Assembly: GCF_958453765.1 (NCBI RefSeq)
Contig: NZ_CAUDZA010000032.1
Coordinates: 1-23,060 of the forward strand
Direction of reading: 5' to 3'
From: Phascolarctobacterium_A succinatutens_B
GTDB lineage: Bacteria > Bacillota > Negativicutes > Acidaminococcales > Acidaminococcaceae
Length of the DNA stretch: 23,060 bases
Below the pieces are notes generated by a model. The model was not told the DNA's origin. It did not search any database and saw nothing but the letters and a program-made list of their open reading frames with translations. Made by a program: the position numbers and the translations under genes. Of this stretch, positions 15,827 through 22,774 are shown piece after piece (within the stretch, counting starts at the first letter, position 1; the number at the start of each line of letters is the position of its first letter).

Positions 15827-17014
15827 ATGTTAAGTTTTATTCGCTCCGGCCGTGCGAGAAAAGCAATGGCTGCGGCGCTGGCGGCAACCTTTGTACTGAG
15901 CGTTGCAGGCTGTGGTCAAAAGCAGCAGCAGGGCGGCAATCAGGCAGCTTTGGTTAAAACCATGAAGGTTATTAAGCGTGACACCCCTCTGGTATATGAT
16001 TATACAGGCTTTGTACAGGCTCAGCAGGAAATGGAGCTGAAGGCTCAGGTAAGCGGCCAGATTACAGCCAAGTATTTCAAAGGCGGTGACAATGTAAGTG
16101 CAGGCCAGACCTTGTATGCTATTGACCAACGTACTTATCAGGCCAACGTGCTTAACGCGCAGGCAGGCCTGGCTAATGCCCGTGCGGCTTTGGCTAACGC
16201 AGCTCTGAATGCAGAGCGTTACAGCACCTTGTATGCACAGAATGCAATTTCCAAGCAGGTTCTGGATAACGCTATTATGCAGCGTGACCAGGCACAGGCT
16301 TCTGTAAATGCGCAGGAAGCAATTCTGGAAAATGCTCAGATTAACATGACCGATACCAGCGTTTCCGCTCCGTTCAGCGGCCGTATTGATACTACCGCGC
16401 TGGAGGTTGGCAACTATGTAACCGCAGGTCAGACTACGCTGGCAAAAATAAGCAATACTGACCCGGTATTTGTACAGTTCAGCATTGCTGAGCCGGAATA
16501 TCTGAAGCTTTCCGGTGCTCATGATAACAGCGGCGCTGCTTCTCTTGACAACCTGACTGTTGTTTTGAGCGATGGCAGTACCTACGATTTAAAAGGCACT
16601 GTAGCAGAGGTTAACCGTGGTATCAATGATAACACCGGTACCATGACTGTTAAGGCTTTGTTCAGAAACCCTGCACATCGTCTGTTGCCGGGCATGTTTG
16701 CTCACGTGCAGGCAACCGCAGGCACCAAAAAGGATGCTCTCTTGATTCCTATGCGTGCAGTTGTTGAATTGATGTACAAGAAATTTGTTTATGTTGTTGG
16801 CAGCGATAACAAGGTTACCATGAAGGAAGTAACTCTTGGTCCTTCTGTTGGCCGTTTCTACATGGTTGAAAGCGGTCTGACCGGCGATGAAACAATCGTA
16901 GTTGAAGGCACCGGCAAGATCAGACAGGGTGCTCAGGTTAACCCGCAGCCGATGACTGAGGCTGATTTGGATACTACTGTTGATAACAGTGCTACCGCTG
17001 GCAAGAAGCAATAA
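15827..17014 (+). CDS. RND efflux periplasmic adaptor subunit (AcrA/MexA type)
   Basis: A 395-residue membrane fusion protein linking an inner-membrane RND pump to an outer-membrane channel. The N-terminal signal has a lipobox (SVAGC29), so it is a lipoprotein like AcrA. Then come a beta-barrel/lipoyl half (YTGFVQAQQEMELKAQVSGQI, near residues 56-76), a Gln/Ala-rich alpha-hairpin (about 100-160: NVLNAQAGLANARAAL, QRDQAQASVNAQEA), the second lipoyl half (SAPFSGRIDTTALEVGNYV), and a beta-barrel with ALFRNPAHRLLPGMFAHVQ. AAGGAGGT seven bases upstream fixes the start. It is followed after 13 bp by the pump gene, whose ribosome site begins at this gene's stop codon. Confidence 0.93.
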   Translation: MLSFIRSGRARKAMAAALAATFVLSVAGCGQKQQQGGNQAALVKTMKVIKRDTPLVYDYTGFVQAQQEMELKAQVSGQITAKYFKGGDNVSAGQTLYAIDQRTYQANVLNAQAGLANARAALANAALNAERYSTLYAQNAISKQVLDNAIMQRDQAQASVNAQEAILENAQINMTDTSVSAPFSGRIDTTALEVGNYVTAGQTTLAKISNTDPVFVQFSIAEPEYLKLSGAHDNSGAASLDNLTVVLSDGSTYDLKGTVAEVNRGINDNTGTMTVKALFRNPAHRLLPGMFAHVQATAGTKKDALLIPMRAVVELMYKKFVYVVGSDNKVTMKEVTLGPSVGRFYMVESGLTGDETIVVEGTGKIRQGAQVNPQPMTEADLDTTVDNSATAGKKQ

Positions 17015-17027
17015 GGAGGTTGGCTAG

Positions 17028-20000
17028 ATGGCTCGTTTCTTTATTGATCGCCCGGTATTTGCGATAGTACTGGCGATTATTATTACCTTATTGGGTACGA
17101 TTGCCGGCTTCAGCCTGCCTATCGCCCAATATCCTAACATTACTAAACCGCGTATCAGCGTAAACACCAACTATGTCGGTGCGAGTGCCGATATAGTTGA
17201 AAAGGCTGTAGCACAGACCATTGAGCAGAAGGTCAGCGGCGTAGAAAATATGCTGAACATGTCCTCTGTAAGTACCTCCAGTGGTGAATACGAGCTCAAT
17301 GTTGAATTCAACCTGGAGAAAAACGCAGATATTGCTTCTGTAGAGGTTCAAAACCGTGTATCCCAGGCAACCAGCTCTCTGCCGAGCGAGGTTTCCGGCT
17401 ACGGTGTAACCACTGCTAAGGAATCTGCCGAGACCATTATGTATTTTGCCCTTTATTCTCCGAAAAATACCTATGATGCTATGTTCCTGAGAACCTACGC
17501 TGATGCGAACTTCCTTGATGCAGTAAAGCGTGTTAAGGGCGTATCTACAGTTGGTGAATATGGTCCGGAATATGCAGTCCGTATCTGGCTGAACCCTGAA
17601 AAAATGGCACAGCTGGGCGTAACCGTAACCGATGTTTCCAACGCTATCAAAACACAGAACGTGCAGGCTGCGGTTGGTTCTATCGGTAACCGTCCTACTG
17701 TTGACAAGCAGGAGCGTACCTATTCCGCAAGTGCCCAGGGCCGTCTGAATACACCTGAGGAATTCGGTAACGTAATTATCCGTTCCAACAACGGCGATAA
17801 CCTGAAGTTGAAGGATATCGCAACTATTAAAGAAGGTCCGCGTAATGACCTTATTACCAGTAAGCTCAACGGCGGCGATTCCGTTGTATTCCCGGTATCC
17901 TTGACTTCCGATGCGAATGCAATCGAAACTGTTAAGAATATCCGCGAGGTATTAAAGGATGCCGAAAGCCGTTTCCCTGACGATATGAAGCTGGTCGTTA
18001 TTCAGGATAACACCCAGTTTATTACCGAATCTCTGGAGAAGGTTGCGCATACCTTCGTTGAAGCCTTGATTCTGGTTATTTTGGTAGTATTTATGTTCCT
18101 GGGCAGCTGGCGTGCAACCCTGATTCCTATTTTGGCTGTACCGGTATCTTTGGTAGGTACTTTTGCTTCCTTCGTAATTTTGGGCTTTACTATCAATACT
18201 CTGACTGCTTTCGCAATGATTCTGGCTATCGGCCTTGTTGTCGACGACGCTATCGTTGTAGTAGAAGCGGTTGAACATCATATTCAGGAAAACGGTATGT
18301 CTCCTAAGGAGGCAACCTACCGCGCTATGAACGAGGTTTCCGGCCCTGTTGTGGCTATTGCCTTCGTACTGTCTGCGGTATTTATTCCTGTAGCCTTCAC
18401 CGGCGGTACTGTTGGTGAATTGTACAAGCAGTTTGCGATTACGATTTCTGTATCCATGATGCTTTCTGCTATCGTAGCTTTGTCCCTGACTCCTGCACTC
18501 TGCTCCTTGATTCTGGTCAAGAAGGAGGAGGCGCCGAAGGGCTTTATCGGCAAGGCTGTAAAAGCATTTGACGATTGGTTTGCAAGAACGTTGGCTAAAT
18601 ACGTGAAAAACGTTGAAGGCTGCATTCGTAAATCTAAACTGATTCTGACCTGTCTTGTTGTTGTTGTTATCTGCATCGGTTTCCTGGCGAAGGCAACGCC
18701 GACAGGCTTTGTACCGAACGAGGACCAGGGCATGACTGCTGTATCTATCGCTTTGCCTGAGGGTGCTTCCAGTAACCGTACGCAGCAGATTATGGCAGGC
18801 CTTGCACAAAATATGAGAAAGCTCCCCGGCGTTAAAAACGTTATGGAGGTTAGCGGTATTGATATCCTGTCCATGGGCCAGAAGGCTAACGCCGGTCTGG
18901 CAGTAGTTACTATGGAGGACTACAGCAAGCGCAGCAACAGCGTACAGGATGTTATTCCGATGATTTTCGGCATGGGCGCACAGATTCCTGATGCAACCGT
19001 TATGGCCTTCCAGCCGCCTTCTCTGCCCGGTGCTTCAAGTACCGGTACTCTGAGCCTTTATCTCATGAATCTTGGCGGTGAAGACGTTAACACTATGGGT
19101 GAGCGTGCTAACGAATTTTTGGCTGCTTGCCGCAAGCGCCCGGAAATCGGTATGCTGTACACTACCTTGAACACCAATACTCCTATGTATCAGTTTGAGG
19201 TTGACCGTGATAAGGCACAATCCCTGAACGTTCCTGTATCTACTGTTTATTCCGCATTGCAGGCGTTCTTAGGCGGTAACGAAATCAACGATATCAATAA
19301 CTTCGGCCGTACTTGGAAGGTTGTTATGCAGGCTGATGAAAAATATCGTACCGGTGTAGAGGATATGCGTTACTTCTTTGTACGCAGCAATGACGGCAAG
19401 TCTATTCCGCTGAATACACTTGTAAAGCCTACTCCTAAGAACAGCTCTGTTGTTATGACACGCTTTAACGGTGCCAGTGCGATTAAGATTTCCGGCGACC
19501 CTGCCAGCGGTTATTCCTCCGGTCAGGCTATGGCTGCTATTGAAGAGGTTGCTAAGCAGGTTCTGCCTAATACCTATACCTACGAATGGACCGGTCAGAG
19601 CCTTGATGAGATTGAAGCCGGCAGCCGTTCCACTCAGATTTTCATTATCTCTCTGATTTTCGTATTCCTGTGTCTGGCAGCTCTGTATGAAAGCTGGACA
19701 ATTCCTCTGGCAGTACTGCTGTCTGTACCTTCAGCAGTTTTCGGCTGCTTCCTGGTACAGTATGCACGTGGCCTGCAGAATGACGTTTATATGCAGATTG
19801 GTCTGATTACACTGATCGGTCTGGCTGCAAAGAACGCTATTCTGATCGTAGAATATGCGAAGATGAATATGGAGCAGGGCATGGATGTTGTACATGCGGC
19901 TGTCGAGGCTGCTCATGTCCGTCTGCGTCCTATCCTGATGACGTCCTTTGCGTTCATCTTAGGCTGTCTGCCTTTGGCTATTGCTACCGGCCCGGGCGCC

Positions 20001-20159
20001 GGTGCGCGTGTATCTATGGGTAATGCCGTAGTAGGCGGTATGACTATCGCTACTCTCTTTGGTATCTTCCTGATTCCTGTACTCTTTGTAGTTGTTGAAC
20101 GCTTCTTCAGCCGCAAAAAGAAGGGGACTCCCGAAGACAATGTAACCGAACAGTTGTAA
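17028..20159 (+). CDS. RND multidrug efflux transporter permease (HAE1 family, AcrB-like)
   Basis: A 1043-residue inner-membrane pump, full length for the hydrophobe/amphiphile efflux-1 family. The opening MARFFIDRPVFAIVLAIII is diagnostic. The proton-relay aspartates are D406 and D407 in the helix-4 motif GLVVDDAIVVVEAVEHH, and the partner lysine is K935 in GLAAKNAILIVEYAK, so the energy-coupling network is intact. Two large periplasmic loops (about residues 30-335 and 560-865) form the pore and docking domains. The pump exports drugs, bile acids, detergents or fatty acids with the AcrA-like adaptor encoded just upstream. No TolC-type channel gene follows; a strong terminator begins within ten bases, so the channel must be encoded elsewhere. 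Confidence 0.95.
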   Translation: MARFFIDRPVFAIVLAIIITLLGTIAGFSLPIAQYPNITKPRISVNTNYVGASADIVEKAVAQTIEQKVSGVENMLNMSSVSTSSGEYELNVEFNLEKNADIASVEVQNRVSQATSSLPSEVSGYGVTTAKESAETIMYFALYSPKNTYDAMFLRTYADANFLDAVKRVKGVSTVGEYGPEYAVRIWLNPEKMAQLGVTVTDVSNAIKTQNVQAAVGSIGNRPTVDKQERTYSASAQGRLNTPEEFGNVIIRSNNGDNLKLKDIATIKEGPRNDLITSKLNGGDSVVFPVSLTSDANAIETVKNIREVLKDAESRFPDDMKLVVIQDNTQFITESLEKVAHTFVEALILVILVVFMFLGSWRATLIPILAVPVSLVGTFASFVILGFTINTLTAFAMILAIGLVVDDAIVVVEAVEHHIQENGMSPKEATYRAMNEVSGPVVAIAFVLSAVFIPVAFTGGTVGELYKQFAITISVSMMLSAIVALSLTPALCSLILVKKEEAPKGFIGKAVKAFDDWFARTLAKYVKNVEGCIRKSKLILTCLVVVVICIGFLAKATPTGFVPNEDQGMTAVSIALPEGASSNRTQQIMAGLAQNMRKLPGVKNVMEVSGIDILSMGQKANAGLAVVTMEDYSKRSNSVQDVIPMIFGMGAQIPDATVMAFQPPSLPGASSTGTLSLYLMNLGGEDVNTMGERANEFLAACRKRPEIGMLYTTLNTNTPMYQFEVDRDKAQSLNVPVSTVYSALQAFLGGNEINDINNFGRTWKVVMQADEKYRTGVEDMRYFFVRSNDGKSIPLNTLVKPTPKNSSVVMTRFNGASAIKISGDPASGYSSGQAMAAIEEVAKQVLPNTYTYEWTGQSLDEIEAGSRSTQIFIISLIFVFLCLAALYESWTIPLAVLLSVPSAVFGCFLVQYARGLQNDVYMQIGLITLIGLAAKNAILIVEYAKMNMEQGMDVVHAAVEAAHVRLRPILMTSFAFILGCLPLAIATGPGAGARVSMGNAVVGGMTIATLFGIFLIPVLFVVVERFFSRKKKGTPEDNVTEQL

Positions 20160-20167
20160 TGCTGCTA

Positions 20168-20197
20168 AAAAACGCCGCTCGTTTGAGCGGCGTTTTT
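20168..20197 (+). terminator. Intrinsic terminator of the RND operon
   Basis: AAAAACGCCGCTC (20168-20180) and GAGCGGCGTTTTT (20185-20197) pair perfectly over a GTTT loop. The A-tract on the left makes it usable in both directions. Confidence 0.9.
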
Positions 20198-20290
20198 AAT
20201 TTTCAATAGCTGGTGTTAGACAGTAAAATACATATTTTTAATTTTATACATAAATAATAGCATAGAAGTTAATGGTTATTCTGACTTGAA

Positions 20291-20317
20291 AAGCAAGCTC
20301 TTTGAGCTTGCTTTTTT
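20291..20317 (+). terminator. Second terminator in the gene-free leader of module 1
   Basis: AAGCAAGCTC (20291-20300) pairs perfectly with GAGCTTGCTT (20304-20313) over TTT and runs into six T's. No gene lies between it and the RND terminator at 20168-20197, so it either backs up that terminator or ends a short transcript begun after 20200. Confidence 0.75.
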
Positions 20318-20435
20318 AAGTTACATAAGTAAACTAATCCCTTACAATAACAAAAATGTTTTTTAAATTTTAATAACAATAACAAATTTAAAACGAATAC
20401 AATCTGTAAGTAAACTAAGACCGTCAGTTTATTAT

Positions 20436-20481
20436 GTGTGACATAAGCAACGGAATAACAGCAGAATTATTTTTATACTTA
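20436..20481 (+). promoter_or_regulatory. Activator-type promoter of decarboxylase module 1
   Basis: GTGTGAC (20436-20442), four bases, GCAAC (20447-20451), exactly 20 bases, then TTTATACTTA (20472-20481) containing the -10 box TATACT. No -35 box stands at 17 bp. The same three blocks at the same spacing precede module 2 (22305-22350). A TGTGA half-site centred near -41.5 would fit a CRP/FNR-family class II activator. This copy also has a TTATGT-GTG-ACATAA dyad (20432-20446). Confidence 0.6.
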
Positions 20482-20576
20482 ATTTAGCAAGGCAAAAAGG
20501 GGTGTTTGAAGTCAAATATCCGGAAGCATATTGCGGTAAATATTATATTTAAATTTATTTGGAAGGGGTGATTTAT

Positions 20577-20708
20577 ATGGGTTCCGTAACAACTAATCCG
20601 TGGCTGATTTCTATTATCAACATGACAATCGTTTTTGGTGTGCTCATTGCTTTAGGTGTACTCATGAGTATGATTCAGTTGGTTGACCCTACTAGAAATA
20701 AGCATTGA
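20577..20708 (+). CDS. OadG-like small membrane subunit of Na+ decarboxylase (module 1)
   Basis: A 43-residue protein with one hydrophobic helix (about residues 10-36, NMTIVFGVLIALGVLMSMIQ) after a short polar start, ending in a charged tail DPTRNKH. This resembles only the membrane helix of the OadG/MmdD/GcdD gamma-delta family, which tethers the cytoplasmic carboxyltransferase to the membrane beta subunit; the usual soluble C-terminal part (about 40-80 residues) is absent. The start is set by GGAAGGGGTGA. It is 83 bp upstream of a beta-subunit gene and is repeated, 34 of 42 residues identical, at 22423-22551, which strongly supports it as a real gene. Its exact role is inferred. Confidence 0.8.
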   Translation: MGSVTTNPWLISIINMTIVFGVLIALGVLMSMIQLVDPTRNKH

Positions 20709-20791
20709 AGCAAATGATGCACTTTTTCCCTGTCTGATCTATTAAAAAATGCACTTATTTTCCCGATATGGGCCAAGAGGAGGATTATTCT
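20709..20791 (+). promoter_or_regulatory. Spacer with direct repeats before beta subunit 1
   Basis: ATGCACTTTTTCCC (20717-20730) is repeated as ATGCACTTATTTTCCC (20749-20764). The second copy is followed by a small CCC-GATAT-GGG hairpin directly before AAGAGGAGG. The same arrangement (TGCACTTAT, then CCC-AATTAA-GGG, then AAGGAGG) precedes beta subunit 2. Confidence 0.35.
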
Positions 20792-21925
20792 ATGTTTGAG
20801 GCATTTATCGTCGCTTTGGCTTCTGTTTGGGCAGACTCAGGTTTTTCTGCTCTGACAAGTGGCAACGTAATTATGATTGGCGTTGGTCTGGTTCTGCTTT
20901 ATATGGCTATAGGCAAAGGTTTCGAGCCTTTGCTGTTGTCACCAATTGCCTTTGGCTGTATCTTGGCTAACATTCCTAAAAACGGTTTCGAACAGCCGGG
21001 TGTTATGTACGTTATTATGTACGGTATTCACCATGAAGTATTCCCGCCGTTGATTTTCCTGGGCGTTGGCGCAATGACAGACTTCGGTCCGCTGATTGCC
21101 AATCCTAAGACCTTGCTTTTAGGTGCTGCTGCTCAGATTGGCGTATTTGTATCTTTGATGGGCGCTATGGCTTTGGGCTTTACTGTACAGGAAGCATCTG
21201 CTATCGGTATTATCGGCGGTGCTGACGGCCCGACAGCTATTTATCTGGCAGCTAAAATGGCTCCGCATCTTTTGGGTGCTATTGCCGTTGCAGCTTATTC
21301 CTACATGTCCCTGGTACCGCTGATTCAGCCGCCTGTAATGAAGCTGTTTACTACCGAAAGAGAACGTAAGATTGTTATGGAGCAGCTGCGTCCGGTAAGT
21401 AAATTTGAAAAGGTCGTTTTCCCGATTATGTGCACCATCGTTATTTCTCTGCTGCTGCCGCCGGTAACAGCTTTGATAGGCATGCTGATGCTTGGTAACC
21501 TGTTCAAAGAAGCAGGCTGCCTGGACCGTCTGTCCGATACTGCACAAAATGCTTTGATGAACACTGTAACCATCATGCTGGCTACCGGTACCGGTCTTAC
21601 CATGAGTGCCGAAGCCTTCCTGAACTATCAGACTATCCTGATTATCTGCTTAGGTTTGGTTGCTTTTGCTGCAGGCACCTGGGGCGGTGTAGTATTCGGC
21701 AAGATTATGTGCATGGTTGATGGCGGCAAAACTAATCCGCTTATCGGCAGTGCCGGTGTATCCGCAGTTCCTATGGCTGCCCGTGTATCTCAGATTGTCG
21801 GTCAAAAGGCTAACCCGGCAAACTTCTTATTAATGCATGCTATGGGTCCTAACGTAGCAGGCGTTATCGGTACTGCAGTTGCTGCAGGTACTATGCTGGC
21901 TATGATTGGCCCTGTTGCTAAATAA
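20792..21925 (+). CDS. Na+-translocating decarboxylase beta subunit (OadB/MmdB/GcdB family)
   Basis: A 377-residue polytopic membrane protein that decarboxylates carboxybiotin and couples this to Na+ export. Known functional residues of Klebsiella OadB are all recognisable: the aspartate D145 in GGADGPTAIY (like D203), Y171 in YMSLVPLIQPP (like Y229), and N325, G329 and S334 in NPLIGSAGVSAVP, with the same spacing as N373, G377 and S382. The short length fits the methylmalonyl-CoA and glutaconyl-CoA decarboxylase type rather than the longer OadB. An ATG eight codons upstream exists, but AGAGGAGG eight bases before MFEAF decides the start. The acyl-CoA substrate depends on an alpha subunit not encoded here. 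Confidence 0.93.
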   Translation: MFEAFIVALASVWADSGFSALTSGNVIMIGVGLVLLYMAIGKGFEPLLLSPIAFGCILANIPKNGFEQPGVMYVIMYGIHHEVFPPLIFLGVGAMTDFGPLIANPKTLLLGAAAQIGVFVSLMGAMALGFTVQEASAIGIIGGADGPTAIYLAAKMAPHLLGAIAVAAYSYMSLVPLIQPPVMKLFTTERERKIVMEQLRPVSKFEKVVFPIMCTIVISLLLPPVTALIGMLMLGNLFKEAGCLDRLSDTAQNALMNTVTIMLATGTGLTMSAEAFLNYQTILIICLGLVAFAAGTWGGVVFGKIMCMVDGGKTNPLIGSAGVSAVPMAARVSQIVGQKANPANFLLMHAMGPNVAGVIGTAVAAGTMLAMIGPVAK

Positions 21926-21961
21926 GCAGTTATTGTGATAACTCTCCCTAAAAAAGTAAAG

Positions 21962-21989
21962 CCCGTCCGGTTTTTACCGGATGGGTTTT
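21962..21989 (+). terminator. Intrinsic terminator after beta subunit 1
   Basis: CCCGTCCGGT (21962-21971) pairs with ACCGGATGGG (21976-21985) with one G-T pair over TTTT, followed by TTTTG. Confidence 0.85.
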
Positions 21990-22000
21990 GCTTTTGTTTA

Positions 22001-22079
22001 GCTTTAAATAGACGTACAGTCATTAGGCTGTGACTGTTTGAAAGCAAAAAAATAACCAGTTCGCAGCTGGTTATTTTTT
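22001..22079 (+). terminator. Structured hairpin and second terminator
   Basis: GCTTT (22001-22005) and AAAGC (22041-22045) enclose a 7-bp stem ACAGTCA/TGACTGT (22016-22022 and 22031-22037). Directly after comes AAAATAACCAG/CTGGTTATTTT (22049-22059 and 22067-22077), a perfect 11-bp terminator. With the hairpin at 21962-21985 this makes three stems in a row in gene-free DNA. Confidence 0.7.
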
Positions 22080-22203
22080 ATTGCCAAAACTAAATTCGCA
22101 GTCGTTTCAGCATTCTCCCAATCTCTCTAAAGACAAATTGAAAACTGAGAGGATATTAAATTGTTGCTTTGCAGTATTTATTTTAGCAAACTCAAAATGA
22201 CAA

Positions 22204-22323
22204 TCTGTTGCACAGGCAACAAAAACGATTAATGAACTTTTGAAATAGTATAGAAGTTAAAGTGAAGTAATTATGTAAATAAAGTAACTGTTTCGTGAAA
22301 AACAGTGTGACCTGTGCAACAGA
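22204..22323. repeat. 13-bp inverted repeat flanking the module 2 control region
   Basis: TCTGTTGCACAGG (22204-22216) and CCTGTGCAACAGA (22311-22323) are perfect inverted repeats 94 bp apart. The left arm also lies in a local dyad, TGTTGC-ACAG-GCAACA. The right arm overlaps the GTGTGAC...GCAAC promoter element at 22305-22320. Confidence 0.55.
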
Positions 22324-22350
22324 AGATAAAAAAATATAACTTTATACTTA
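22305..22350 (+). promoter_or_regulatory. Activator-type promoter of decarboxylase module 2
   Basis: GTGTGAC (22305-22311), four bases, GCAAC (22316-22320), exactly 20 bases, then TTTATACTTA (22341-22350). This matches module 1 (20436-20481) block for block. In addition a 7-bp hairpin ACTGTTT/AAACAGT ends at the start of the element. Confidence 0.6.
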
Positions 22351-22356
22351 TTAAAG

Positions 22357-22405
22357 TAAGATAAGCATCACGCTTATAGAACCTAGTTCCCCTTTAATTA
22401 TCTTA
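22357..22405 (+). promoter_or_regulatory. Leader RNA with alternative stems next to the ribosome site
   Basis: TAAGATAA (22357-22364) is complementary to TTATCTTA (22398-22405), which directly abuts the ribosome site GGAAGAGGTG. The overlapping ATAAGC (22361-22366) can instead pair with GCTTAT further in, so the two stems exclude each other. It would lie at the very 5' end of the module 2 transcript. Confidence 0.4.
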
Positions 22406-22422
22406 GGAAGAGGTGATAAACA

Positions 22423-22551
22423 GTGGGTCCTGTAACAACAAATCCGTGGCTGATTGCCATAATCAACATGACCATTGTCTTTGGAGTTTTAATCGGATTA
22501 GGCATGTTGATGAGTTTAATCCAGGTAGTTGATCCTACCAAGGCTAAATAA
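22423..22551 (+). CDS. OadG-like small membrane subunit of Na+ decarboxylase (module 2)
   Basis: A 42-residue near copy of the protein encoded at 20577-20708, differing at 8 of 42 aligned positions, mostly conservatively. It has the same single membrane helix (about residues 10-36) and a short charged tail (DPTKAK). It begins with GTG rather than ATG, nine bases or so after GGAAGAGGTG, which may lower its translation. No soluble C-terminal domain follows. The beta gene downstream is separated by 223 bp here, against 83 bp in module 1. The role is inferred from the family: stabilising or tethering the decarboxylase at the membrane. Confidence 0.8.
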   Translation: MGPVTTNPWLIAIINMTIVFGVLIGLGMLMSLIQVVDPTKAK

Positions 22552-22774
22552 GATTTAGCTGTAAAAAAAGGTTTCAAAGCAGTGCTGCTGCTTTAAGCAG
22601 CTTCATAAGAAGAAATAGCATTTTCTGATCTTCTGCTTTCATTGCAAAGCAGACCACAGGTAGACTAGGGGAGACTGTGGTGATGCAGTTAAAATGGAAG
22701 TGTTATAGCATTATTGTGAAGCTTATTTGCACTTATAACATCCCAATTAAGGGAAACAAGGAGGAAAAATTCAC
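22552..22774 (+). promoter_or_regulatory. Structured intergenic RNA before beta subunit 2
   Basis: No gene is convincing here. Three perfect 7-bp stems follow one another: AAAGCAG/CTGCTTT (22576-22582, 22588-22594), CTGCTTT/AAAGCAG (22633-22639, 22646-22652) and ACCACAG/CTGTGGT (22653-22659, 22675-22681). Because the first two use the same 7-mers in opposite order, arms can also pair across, giving alternative folds. TGTTATA/TATAACA forms a fourth stem before the ribosome site. No terminator T-run was seen. Confidence 0.4.

Noticed and set aside
17952..18809. Minus-strand open frames inside the RND pump gene
   Set aside because: They lie opposite conserved pump segments and have the low-complexity Asn/Gln/Arg look of antisense frames.
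20160..20576. A missing biotin-carrier or alpha-subunit gene in the gap before module 1
   Set aside because: All frames are closed by frequent stops, and no biotin-attachment (MKM) motif occurs.
22141..22340. A sigma-54 promoter before module 2, suggested by the TGTTGC/GCAACA dyad
   Set aside because: No TGGCAC-N5-TTGCA type -24/-12 element was found downstream of the dyad.
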